Below are positions 32,863-44,396 of a DNA stretch of 64,000 nt, piece by piece; position 1 is the first letter of the stretch, and each line of letters begins with the position of its first letter. The notes beneath the pieces were generated by a model, which was given only the letters and a program-made list of their open reading frames with translations, searched no databases and was not told the origin of the DNA. The DNA is taken from NCBI GenBank assembly GCA_023014365.1, contig JAEBUN010000028.1, positions 124,001-188,000 of the forward strand, written 5' to 3'. The translations under genes were made by a program, and so were the position numbers. This stretch comes from Lepiota brunneoincarnata. Lineage: Eukaryota; Basidiomycota; Agaricomycetes; Agaricales; Agaricaceae.

Positions 32863-35415
32863 TTACACAAGTAAAATCGGGTCCCCGTTCATGTCCAGTT
32901 TTTCTCGCCACAGAACCTCGCCTTTCTTTTCCCGATCCTGCTCTCTTTCTCGCCAAATCGAGTCGAGGAGCTGAACAGTCATCGAACAGTTCCCAACGAC
33001 TTCACCGGCCTCGTCTAACAGGTATTCCTTTAGGCGTCGCTGGTGCCTGACGTCGTCTGTCAAAGCCCCGCAGATGTAAAACCCAAACACCGTGCTTCTG
33101 ATGACCGACTTGGCTACCTTGCGGTCTGGTTCCGTGGTCGGACTCCTTGGGATCCTCCTAATCCATCGCATCACCTCCTCGACCGCAGCTCTGATCTGCG
33201 CAACATATGGGTACCCGTCCGACACGACGGCGTGCAGGTAGAGTAGCGCCGAGGCACGGAAAATATGCTGCGGCAAGGTACCTCGAATACGATACCGGGT
33301 CGTTGTTGAAGTCGGTTAAGAGTTTGATTCGATACTGTTCCCCCTTCTCCACCTCGAGTTCTTTCTCAATCTCCTGTGCACGCGCAACGAGGTCCTTGAT
33401 AGAGAGGCTTTGCCGCTTCTTCTGGTCCCTTTTCCATGTCGATAGCACAGAGATCTCTGCCAGGGCCCAAACAACACGATTTTCGCAGCCCATGGGTGAC
33501 ATCATCGATGTCTTCGTTTCGTCCCTCCCCTCATTTGCGCCAAGCGTATATCCAGATCCAAAGCCACTGGTACCATAGACCCCTGCCTCTTCAAGTGACG
33601 TCGCGGCAGTCGAGAGCTCCGCAAGCCCCGACTGACTAGGTCTGAAGAGGTTCCTCACGATATCCAAGAGCAGTGGCCGTTCGCGAGTGGTGACACTGGC
33701 GAGGACATCAAACCAGATCGCGGTCTTGGTCACAAATGCTTCCATCTCGCTGAACCTTCGTAGCTTTTCGAGTGCGTTGAGGTTCATGCTGGTACCGTCC
33801 ATCATCTTGCCCTTGACATACCATGACGCGATATCGAGGTAATGCTTCCATCCACCCTTACCGCCGTCAAAGAGGACGACGGAGACAAGGTGAAGAGCAG
33901 CCATAGCATCGTCTGTAGTGAGGAGATTGCGATTTTTATTAAGCGCCCGTTCGATGTCATGAAGCTTAAGCTTCACATCTGGATTCTCGAGAACGTATTG
34001 ATTCTGTGGTTGCTGGAAGCGAAGAAAGTGGACTTGGGATAGGAGGGTGACTGCTTGTACGCATGTTGGATGTTCGCTGACGGTGTTGGCGATTATGTTG
34101 CGAATAGAATTGGATCCTAGGAGGTACTGCACAGCGACAACCTCTTGCTTGTAGCGCATGAGGTACTCATTGAATACAGCTGCCGGAACAGTCACATCTA
34201 TAGGATAAGGAACTGAAAAGGCTGCATTGACGTTCGGCATGCAATCGCTGAAGGTGCCATTCGTGCCGTAATAATTATGTTGATTATAGTCTTCCTGCAT
34301 CAGGAATGGTGCAGAAACCACTGGCGCTGGAGGGTCATATTCGGCTTCCGGAGGAATCCAATTGTATATCGGCGAAATGGCGCTTTTCATTGCGGGATTG
34401 AAAACGGCGGTGAGTTGCTGATTTTGGGAGTGCAGGTGGTGGTGACGCTGATTGGCTAGAGAAAAAGAAAAAAAAGCGACCGAAAGCAGGGTGGGGGGGG
34501 GCATGTTAATTACTACATTAAATTACAATATTCAATAGTACATCTCACATTGAACTAGACTATGGGGGGAAGACAGATGGTGATATTCGGCAGATGCTGG
34601 AGACTCTGATCGGTATTCGGCGGCAGTGGCATTGGGAGCGGTAGAGTAGTGTCCTGTGTGGTATGAGCATTCAGATGAAACCAGAGCTGGTCGTGTGGTA
34701 AACATACCAGAATGACCATAGGATTGCTGATCCATGGGCCACGCTGACTGTCGGATGCCAGAAATACGGTGACGATGGTTAGAAGGATACTCGTCAGCGT
34801 TCAGAGGTGTAGAGCGACTGGGCGGGCTGGAGGAAGAACCGCTGTGGTAGGAGTTGGTCTCATTCTCGGAGATGGTCAGGCGGAGGATGCCTGGAGGCTC
34901 CGTTGAGCGAGGGCCTGAGCCCGAGTGACCTTTAATCATGCCCTGGGAGGCAAGAAAGTTCTTGATTTTGTCTCTGAGGTGGAGAACATTGCGATTTTCC
35001 TGTTGGAAAACGAGGTGAGGTGGGTGAGTGAGTGAGTGAGAGAATGTTGAAAATGATAAGAGAGCGGGCGCACCCTAAGCCAGTCCGGGCGCTTGGCACC
35101 AAAGCCCAAGCACTCGAGTCGGAGACGGACACAGGTGGAACAGTGACCTTGGTCATTTGCTTGTTCGTCACATTTCTGGAGGAATGATGTTGATGATGAC
35201 GATGATGATGAGATAGAGAAAAGAGGTGGGGTTGAGAAGGGAGCGTTAATGTCGTTGGCGGCAATCAGGGAATCGAGAGAGGGAGAACGAACCTTACGAC
35301 GGATTCTGCACGTGTAGCACCCCGACTTAGCGCGGACAGCACCTTTGGCCTTGGGCGCTCCGGACCTCTTGGTGGTGGAGGTGGAGGTAGGGGGGGACTT
35401 TGGGACGGGAGGCAT
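32863..35415 (-). CDS. Zn2Cys6 transcription factor, copy 2
   Basis: Paralogue of copy 1. The zinc cluster reads C-Y-T-C-RIRRKK-C-DEQANDQGH-C-ST-C-VRLRLE-C, then LGFGAKRPDWLR. Introns lie after the last Arg-Arg-Lys and after the Trp-Leu-Arg, exactly as in copy 1, but the intron inside the C-x-x-C pair is absent. After VLHLRDKIKNFLASQGMIKG comes a Ser/Pro-rich linker. The regulatory part follows with QAVTLLSQVHFLRFQQPQ, TKTAIWFDVLASVTTRERPL, ENRVVWALAEISVLSTWK, HIFRASALLYLHAVVSDG and FYICGALTDDVRHQRRLKEY. I use ATG 35415 (MPPVPKSPP). The frame is open further upstream to about 35544 without an ATG, so an earlier exon may exist. A one-base frame break lies near 33295. The stop ends at 32863. 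Function and targets are unknown. Confidence 0.87.
33288..33300 (-). other. Apparent +1 frame break in Zn2Cys6 copy 2
   Basis: The frame KLLTDFNNDP is followed, one base later, by YRIRGTLPQHIFRASALLYL, the conserved region. A CCC run lies at the junction. No intron of usable size fits. Confidence 0.65.
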
Positions 35416-36269
35416 GAGATAGCGAGGGATGGAGGTAGATTGTGAGGGAGAGTCGAGGGGGGTATAATCAGTAGAGGGCAAGGAGAGCGGACTGGGTGGC
35501 CATGGAGGACGACGATTTATGTATTCGACCTGCTTTTCGGCCAACCTGCAACCTTTGAACGAAAACGGTCAAGTCTCCTTCAACACATTCATTTTCAATT
35601 TCTCTGTCACACCCCTGTCACCCTCTCGTAACACTGTAACACACTCTCTCGGGGTCCTTGCACACCCACTGCCGCATGTTCACCCCGCTCAAATCTGGCC
35701 TTAGTGTATTCCCCGAGTCACCGTGCACTCGGTGGCTGTGTTCGACTATCCCTGCCTCTCTACTTGCCTGTCTGCCTGCTTGCCTGCCTGCAATTCTCAG
35801 CTGTGGTACTGTTACGAGGACCATCGGCAGCTCTACCAGTCCTCCTCCTTCCTCTCCCTGACGCATTCGTTTTCCCGGTCTCTCAAGCTTCTTCAGCCCT
35901 GTGCGCGCTAACCCTTTTTAGGCCAGATTACTACTCACGTTTCCCCCGCGCTTAGCGGCGTATTCCTGGACAAACATAGGCATTGTTTCTATAGCCCATC
36001 CCTCTAGTCTCTCCACCCACTCCCTTCCGCTGATTGTCTACCCACCTGCCTTTTGCAGGCCCTCTTGAGCTTGTTTGATGTCGAGACCTTACACCGGTGC
36101 CACGGGTGCGGCTGCATACGAAATGAACCCGTCCGTATACGTAATTCGTGTGGCGAGGATACTCGTATGTAGTAGTAGTAAAATAATAAAAACGCATCCA
36201 CTGGGGCTTTTCTAAAAGAACCTGTCATCCAAGTCAAGAAAACCACCGAGGACTGTACAGTGTACGCTA
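35416..36269. other. Intergenic, 0.85 kb
   Basis: Upstream region of Zn2Cys6 copy 2 and 3' region of the PH gene. It holds a TGCC-type tetranucleotide tract at 35765-35791. No other feature seen. Confidence 0.5.
35765..35791 (+). repeat. Imperfect TGCC/TGTC tract
   Basis: Consecutive TGCC, TGTC, TGCC, TGCT, TGCC, TGCC units. Confidence 0.75.
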
Positions 36270-36402
36270 CTAATATGCATCCCGAGCATCCTCACCCGCA
36301 GCCGACTTGCCACCCGTCAAAACCCCCGCACCGGCACTTAGCCTCCTCACCTTGCTCTTGATCCCACCACTGTCACCCGCCATAGCGGCCCCTGTCCCCG
36401 CC

Positions 36403-36434
<32 letters not shown>

Positions 36435-38104
36435 TTGTGATTGTCCACCGTTACCTGGCACAACTCCTGACCCAGACCTCCTTGCAATCAACGCCCTCAC
36501 TGCTCCCAACCACTTGATTTCATCCTCCTCACTCGGTGCACACAATAACAGATTTCGCTTCGTCATCACGATCTTGAATGTAAAGTTTCTCTGCTGCTGC
36601 GCATCAGACAGATCCGATACCGCCCCTCCACTGGCACCACTTGTATTACTGTACGACGGTGGCGAGGACACGGACGGAGTCAGAACGGTTTGGTGATGCC
36701 GATGGGTCGGGAGGTCGTAATCCATTGCATCAAGAATCTCAGAAAATGAGAATATTCTATGAGGTTTCGTATCCTGGCCCAATAATGATCAGCCCCTGCA
36801 GAGTCGACTGAATACACCCCATACCATATGACTTCTTGAATAGAACAGTTTCTCAGCAGTCAACACGAACCAACGTTTCCGCCAATTCCGTCTTTTGGAT
36901 CCACATTTCATCAGGTACCCGGATAGGATAACTTTTGATACCTCTTTGGATCCAGGGGATGGAGGTGGTTTTGATGGTGATACAAACGTAACGTTCGTTG
37001 GAGAAGGTGCCGCAGTCACCCGTTGACCCTCGCCAGGAGGATGTGGTGTTGCATCCTCCGAGTCTGATGAGCTCACGATGTGCGAAAACTGATTTCCACT
37101 GGGCGGAGAGATCGAGATGGGCGGGGGAGAACGAGCCAGTGACAGCGATGTGGACGTAGCTGGTACTAGAATGGGATTCGAAGCCGAAATTTGGGTTGAA
37201 GTTGCCATGAGGGCCTGCCTCGCCTCCTCGATGGCCTGCACCCATTCTTGAACCGCAGTAGCCGATCCCGCTTGGAGATAGTATGTTCTCTTGGGTAGGA
37301 TAAGTCCAAATGAGTTGTCATGCCTCTTCAGGTTGACCTGGATGCACGAGTGCACATCTGAAAGATCGAGAAGCCGGAGGAGCTTGTACTCGGCTTCATT
37401 CTTGTAAAACGCCAGATGTGACGGGCGGAGCACGAACCAGCGCTTCTTCCACGTCTGAATTCCAAGAATAAACCAACAAACCTCAGCACAAACGTGAGGC
37501 ACAGACAATCGACGGAACACAGACCTTTCTGCGCTCGCCCTTTTTGGATAAATAACCAGACTTGAGAACCGTATCCTCGCCACGAGGTATCCGCGCTACA
37601 GCATAACCAGCGTTCTTCCACCCATTCCCATCGTCCACCTCTTCTTCCTCCTCATCGGAATCTTCCCCGCCACTGCCCGGCGTCCGCTCCGCGATCGACG
37701 AGAGCGGTGGGGGTAAGGAAGAGGTAGCGGCATGGTGACTACCACTGGCAAAACCAGCATGCATCGATATCACATCGGGGGTCAAAACCGAATCTGAATC
37801 CGACTCTGTGCCAGATACGGGCCCAAGCGTCTGGGTAGTCGAAGGCTAGATGAGAGATCAGCCGGATCGTTGAGACAGACGTAGAAAAGGAGAGACGGCA
37901 GTGGGAGAAGGAATAATTTGTGATCTTAAGGAAGCGTGCCAAAGGGGGGGGGGGACACACTCCTCGTGCACTCAGATTTGGGAAGAAGAGGCGCCCGGGA
38001 TAGAAGACGATAGAGTTGAATGTTACCTTGACCCTGGTGCCAGAGTGGACAGAGAGTTTGCGGTGAATTTCCTGGGGGGATGGAGGAGCGACTGACGGAG
38101 ACAT
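36270..38104 (-). CDS. Double pleckstrin-homology domain protein
   Basis: PH domains bind phosphoinositides or proteins at membranes. ATG 38104 gives MSPSVAPPSPQEIHRKLSVH. A 196-nt intron (38026-37831) leads to an acidic linker (GGEDSDEEEEEVDDGNGW). PH domain 1: VLKSGYLSKKGERRK, intron, TWKKRWFVLRPSHLAFYKN and up to AVQEWVQAIEEARQAL. A Ser/Pro-rich spacer follows. PH domain 2: ILSGYLMKCGSKRRNWRKRW, LFYSRSH, intron, then HRIFSFSEILDAMDY, a long insert, FTFKIVMTKRNLLLCAPSEE and DEIKWLGAVRALIARR. Both have the usual basic beta1-beta2 (KKRW / RKRW) and the final Trp helix. Twelve glutamines lie near the C-terminus (36437-36402). The frame is clean throughout. It shares a 334 bp upstream region with the acyl-CoA binding protein gene. 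The exact pathway is unknown. Confidence 0.88.
36402..36437 (-). repeat. CAG/CAA repeat encoding Gln12
   Basis: Thirty-six bases of mixed CAG and CAA codons in the last exon of the PH-domain gene, an uninterrupted polyglutamine tract. Confidence 0.95.
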
Positions 38105-38438
38105 TTAAGCAAGACGAAGGACCGTTGTGGGTTGCTGAGTTGGCGGTCGAGCTAGATTCCCTTCGGAGACATCCAGATCACATGCAACAACATAAGTCAC
38201 GTTCTTCTCCCAACCCAAGTCAATTACTTTAACCTACTCCACTTCCCCTCCACCAGAGAGCTCATAAAACCCCCTACAGAGTTTTTAGACGCAGCATCTC
38301 TTGACCAGCGACTTCAAGGGGCTAGCAAACCTGGAACAAAATCCAAGGCTCCCACAATAGGGGTGCCTACCCGAATTAGGCAACCTCTTCTTCATCGATA
38401 CCCGTGAGTGCCAGCCCACCTCTTCCCTACCACCTCCA
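38105..38438. promoter_or_regulatory. Shared PH gene - ACBP divergent upstream region
   Basis: 334 bp between the two start codons. A GTGAGT at 38404, just before the ACBP start, could be the donor of a 5' leader intron but has no clear partner. Confidence 0.4.
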
Positions 38439-39139
38439 ATGTCGTTTCAAGCCAAGTTCGACAAAGCAGTCAGCATCGTTCAGAGCCTCCCAAAGGATGG
38501 TCCCCTTAAGCCCAGTGAAGACGACCGGCTCTATGTGCGTTTATTCAATTCATTCCATCTTATCTTATCATCATTTTTCGGAATTTGTGAGATCCTGGAC
38601 TAACAACATCCTTACCTTGCTTCCTTTCCATCGATGCCACTGGCCGCTTTGTCCTTATGTTGACATGCCCTTCCGTCCTTCCTCCACCTGGGTGCCTCGC
38701 TGTTCCTGATTCCCGTACTTTCTGGATATACAGTTCTACGCCCGTTACAAGCAAGGTTCGTGCGCTTGCGCGATGGAGATATATAACACCTGATTTCTTT
38801 ATTGTTAGTGACTATCGGTGATGTAAACATTGAAAAGCCCGGAATGTTCGACTTTGTCGGCAAAGCTAAATGGTCAGTCGTCTTTACTCATTTTTACCGG
38901 GCATCCTGCCTCGCCGGAGAGAATACAAAACCTAAACTGATGGCTACTTCGCCTTCGATGCAATGATACAGGGTTGCATGGCAAGATATCAAAGGGAAGT
39001 CGAAGGAAGATGCAATGAAGGAATATGTTGAGAAGCTCTTAGAAGTGAGATTCTTTCCTAGCACATCCACCCATCGAATAACCATCCAATTTCTCAGCTA
39101 CTCAGGAAGGCTGACGAGGAGGGGAAGGGCCCACATTAA
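38439..39139 (+). CDS. ACB1: Acyl-CoA binding protein
   Basis: Small cytosolic carrier that binds long-chain acyl-CoA and delivers it to membranes and enzymes. Five exons give 98 residues: 38439-38534 ([19 protein letters not shown] and on to DDRLY), 38734-38755 (FYARYKQ, 22 nt), 38809-38872 ([21 protein letters not shown]), 38972-39044 ([20 protein letters not shown]) and 39098-39139 ([13 protein letters not shown]). The YKQ-x-T-x-GD-x-N and KAKW-x-AW motifs and the Tyr/Lys ligands are present. Length is slightly above the usual 86-90 of the family. Intron 1 is 199 nt, unusually long here. No frame break. It is a likely sink or buffer for acyl-CoA made by the FAS of this same window, but the genes are 21 kb apart. 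Confidence 0.96.
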
Positions 39140-42100
39140 AGAGATTGAAGCTGCCTAATTGTTAAATTAATGTGTCGCGCTACCGATGCTGCGGAATTCT
39201 ATAGCCAATGACAAAGCCGCCTTGAGGTGATGACGGAATTGATGCGGGTTAACAGCAAAGTTCAAACACCTCCTGTCCAGCGGATGGAACATGCGCCTCC
39301 CCACACCGCAATGCATCAGAGTATACCTTCCATCACCAATCTCGACGTGTTGTGGGATCCCGCTACACTTCAGAGATGCTGTTGAGCGCCCAAGGTGTTC
39401 ACCAACCCGTTGAGGACTGCGGATTCCAAGCCGAGAGGGTCAACTTGCCTCGAGGTGGTGATAGAAGCACTGATCCTGTGAAAATCTACTTCTGTCACGA
39501 TGTCGGAGAGGCTCGATTGCAACCTGTTGCAACAACCTCCACCTAACAAACGCGTCAGCCTATTCAATCAGGAAAGCAGTGTCAGCGGCAAACACGCACG
39601 CGAAGAAGTATATTCTTAAGCACAGTTGGTGAACCAAAGAAGAAGGTTCTTATCTTTTACACCTCCCGGTTCGGTTGTGTGTTGGTCCGAATGAAAAGCT
39701 TCGAACCACTCGTTATTGACGGAATGGCCCCGTTTCTGAAGGGCTTCTGACTCTGACATAAGGCTCGGTGGGGCGGAGGTGTGGCGCTTGCTATTCGGTC
39801 TATTGACGCCAGAACATTTATTTGGGCGTCCCTCCTTCCATTGATGCTGTCGTTGCTTCAAATGATGTGATGGCTGAGGCCCCCGGACACTGCGTAACAC
39901 CCAAATACGGTCATTCCTCCATGGATCCGAAAATTGCTGTGGTTCAGCGGAATGAGGCCCTCCCGATCTGTCGTCCTCTTTGGAAGAAGATTTAGAGTCT
40001 ACTGTGATCGCCAATGCAGTACACTTTGTGTTTTGTCAGACGTAGGGAACTACACTTTTTATTGTCATTTTGGCTTGGCGTTGCCACTAGAGGTTTCGGC
40101 GCAAGAGATTGGGTATCTGGAACCTCGCATCGCGTACTTGCCATCAGCTACGAAGAGTCTACTGCGTTAAGGGGAGGGGCACGGAGGGGGAGGGGGAGAT
40201 TGATCGTTTCAAAAAAAAAAAAGCTTGAGTGAAGGAGGAGTGACCGTTATCGGGTTCCTAAGTGGGATTGTCAAAGATGCGAAAGGGCGATGAATTCGGT
40301 TACCCGGAATTACGCTGTGATGTGCAGGAAATAGTTCCATAGCGATGAAACGCAAACAGCCGACATGTACTAACCATGTTTATTGCCCCGTAGCGGGTGG
40401 ATGTGTCTACTTCCGGGGCTTGGTGTCGTTTTTTGGGGTTTGAAGTTGAAGGTTGCCGAGCCACTGTGTAACTGTAGCTACGGCTTGGCTTTGCGAAGAT
40501 TGGCGAGGGTAAAAAAGAGAGGATCACCACAAGTACTATTATCGTATTCGAATATTTGTGTGTGGGAGTGATAAATATCCCACCCGAGTCGGGTTCCCGG
40601 CCTACTTGGCCAGCGCCTCACGGAGAGCATTCCGACTTGCCAGCACAAGTCAAAACACCAACTGTTATCCTTGGCCACAAAGTCCTAAGCGAGCGATCTC
40701 CTAATTCCCTACACGGAACAGGTGAATACTAAATTACCACCCCAGAACGTTGCACGGAGCCAGAATCATGCCACCTCGACTGTTTATCTATATACGACAT
40801 TTTTGGACTGTCAACTTGTCATCATCCCGTGGATCGCCACGAATCTCCGGCTCAAGGCAGGGAAAGATCAACATTCACAACGCAAAAAGTCCCAAAAGTG
40901 TCGGGGCAGACCACCCAATAACTCGCAATCTTCTCGGGCCCTTCCAGCACCTCACGAAGATCTGGTATTCCATCCGAGAAGAAGGGAGAATAAACACAGG
41001 AAGGGGGGGGGGAGCCAAGACGCCCGTGGTTCGGGGATCAGAGATCATCAGACATAACATAAGACCATGAACATAAAAGTACATCAAGTACCCCGGCTTG
41101 ATTAATGCAGTGACATGAGCTACTGCATGGGGGTAACACAAAAGCTGTAACGGTTCCTTTAGCTGGGGCTTCCCTTGCCTGAGGTCATTCCCGGACTTAC
41201 CTGTCATATTCATCAGCAGATTGCCATGAACCTCTTCCTCAACCTCCGGCTCTGCTCGGCGCTCTGCCTTGCGCCTTTTCTGTCAAATCACCGAATGTGG
41301 AGGTTCCGTTTGGACGCCCGCGGAGGTGGGAGAAGGATAGGCCACACGATCCATGTCAGGGTATCAAAGAGACGTCTTCTCCCCCTGGCACAGGGCCGGG
41401 GACAGAGCCTGTATGGGGTCGCGTCCGTCATAGTGCGGCGAGGTCGCGCCGCAATACCGCGCAATGCACGCAGAGAGAACAATAGCCCTGGGAATCTTGT
41501 GATAGGGGGGAAGTACGAGACATGCTGCAAATTTTATTTCTTTTGCAGAGTGGCGGCCAATCAGCAGACACCTCCTGCTCGATGGTCCACCGTGCTGGCT
41601 CTCACTTGAATGGGATGTTACCGGGCCTCATCGAGGTCGTGCCTTCGTCGAGTCAATGGCTCAGTCTCCGTGACAGGGAAAAAAATACAAAAGTGGCACG
41701 GTCGTACAGATATCGATGAGGAACGTGGTTTCCACTAGGTCGTGTGCGTGTTTCCAAACACAAAACGAGATTTTCAAGGCAAATCCAGGTAGGGTATGGG
41801 AGCGCCGGTCGGGCGTCGTTGTGGTCCTGTAAATCCCTATTTGTAAACATTTCGAACCCAGCGATTGTGGGCCCCGCCAGGCTCGGCGTTCGATCCAGCG
41901 CTGTACTTTGACTTCAGCATTTAGAGTTCAGGGCCCCGCATGCCTCTGCCCCCCCTCGTTGACCTAAAGTTGACTCTCATATCTCTACTATCATCGTCTA
42001 TTAGCATTAAAATATTAATAATCCTCAACTTCCCGTTTCGGCCTCATTCGACGAGGCTGATCCACACCCCATTGACCAAGGTTTCCCTCTTTGTTACCTC

Positions 42101-44396
42101 CTTTACATCTCGGTTATTTTGTGACCTAGCCCATGCCGTGAACATGTGCCTGAGGCATATTTTCCAAAAAGGAGCAATGGACCCCACACCACGCGGTGAG
42201 GATTTGTTCTTCGTGCCAGTCGCTTTCAGCCCCAAGAGATAACGATGAAGGGGGCCCCGCAGTTCGTATCTTTAGTACCTTCCGGCGCTAACGTGGGTTC
42301 AACGAGCTCGGGTTCCCACCTCCTTCATTGATCCAAGACCCTTTTTCGCAGGCCGTGACGGCGATTCATTTGTGGTAAGTGATTCAACTTGTCCGTCGAA
42401 CATTTTTTGTTTGTTTGAAATTTACCAGACTGGTGGCTTCATTTATCACAGATTCATCAAAACGATGGCCTGCAAAGGGGTTCATCGGCTCCCGAAATAC
42501 CTTGCTCTGGTGGCTTGGAAGTCTTGGAACGGGTTCTCGTTTCAGGTAATGATTGACCTGCTGTTCAGGTTGCGTAAAGGTCAATGAAGGTTCTCCCAGC
42601 TAGAATATGTGGAAGGTCCCTGGTGGCAAACACAGGTAACATCCTAGGACGAACAAAGATGTTTCATCGCGGCGATGGAGCGTAGCTGCTGGTAGAACAT
42701 CTGTCTCCTGAAACCCGGGCCTTGTGGGTCCCTATTTTCTTGTTACAGTTCCGGGATCAAGAAAAGATGGGCAGTGGAGCGCTGTACTAGAATAGCAAGC
42801 GCGCTCGATTGGACGTGGGCTGTTTATCCACTCAGTCCTAGCGCCTGTTACACAGAACGTACACACGCACCCACACCGGCGAGCGGAAAAGAGCGTCTAG
42901 AGCGAATTGGAGAAATCATCCCTCGAGCTTTGGTCATGAGTTTAAAACCACCCATCTGATGGACTAGTAGCTCCTCATTTCTAGACCTCCGCAGAGAAAG
43001 CAAGACACACGTAACCTGGATGATTCGCCATGATAGCTTCCCTGTGAACGTAAGCTCACTTGACCTTCTCTAACGAACTGACAACCTAAGAAGCCAACCC
43101 TGGGATTTGGGAACAAATCACCCGGTCCTTTGTTCATCCTTCAGGCTCGAGTCATTTCGGTGAACGGCACCGTCCATGACCGTTTGCCCCACAACTGAAT
43201 GGCCTAGGCAAGAAAAAAAAATAGTATACCCGGTTTTCTCTCCAGTTGGTCCTCGCCCCACAACCAGCATGAGCTTTCCCAAAGGCATCGAGCTCTAGGC
43301 ATGGTCCACTGTCACAATATGCACTCGCAGGCGAACAGAAGCGCGCAATGGAAACATCCTTGATCTTGATGCATTCATCAGTTCTCATCAAATGCACAGT
43401 ATCGTTTCTTCGCGGGAAGTTCATCACAACTGGGGGGGAAGCCAACCATGAGTTCGGGCGGCACTATTCCACATTCATGCGCAACAACCGAGAACACTCT
43501 CATCCATGGAAGGACGGTCCGACCAACACAAAAGTCAGAACGACCACCTGTGCCGCGTATGGCATCCGGCAATATATATATCTATCATAAATCAACCCAA
43601 GGCTGACAAACTGCCAGATGGGTCAATACAGGAAACTCCAAGGGCCCTGCAATCTCCATTTCGCTTTTTACCCGACCCGACCTTACCCCCCCCAGCCAAC
43701 GTTAGACTGGATTCGGCTCCACCAATTCAGTCCCGGTCACTGCTGGTGGGCTGCGGGAAAGATCTGTAGCCTCGATGACAAGACAGCAAGGCATCGACGT
43801 GAACTTTAGGCGGCCCTTGTCATAAGCTATACCCCGCATCCGTGATCTTGACGGCGTCTCGTCTCGTGCCGTGCGTGTGGTGGTCGGGAGACTGTCGAGT
43901 CGCCAGGGCAAAGGGACATTGAAGTAGGGCAAATGCACGGCGTATCATATCCTGCATATGCCACGATCAGACATGTCTGGACCAGAAATAACCGTTTCGC
44001 CACAGGGGCTAGTGATCACAATGGTGAACGGTCACATTAAGCTTTGAGAGGTGTCCGTTCTTTTCGAACCCTTCTAGTGTTCTCTATCTCCCCTTTTGTT
44101 AACAAGTGTATAAATCAGTATTATGAGGTGTACATAGTTCATTCAAACACTGGTGAACGATGCAAGCAGCGTGTGACCCGTAAGGAATCATGTCAAGTCA
44201 TGAAGAAGAGGTAGCTAGCCGTCCCGCACACTTAACTAACATACATAGATAAATATAATCCTGTTCCTGTGAGTGCAGGAAACGCATGTCGGCGGAATAA
44301 AAAAAAAATCTATGCAGAGTAAAGTCCATGGTGGTCATGATGCACAAGTGGGGTGGATGTAGGTGAGTGTACATGGGAGAAAGGATTATTTCTTTA
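39140..44396. other. Gene-poor stretch, 5.3 kb
   Basis: The longest gene-free part of the window. Open frames of up to about 145 codons have no domain-like motif and no consistent splice chain. Short homopolymers (A12 near 40211, G9 near 41005) occur. No transposase, reverse transcriptase or terminal repeat was recognised by eye. Confidence 0.45.
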
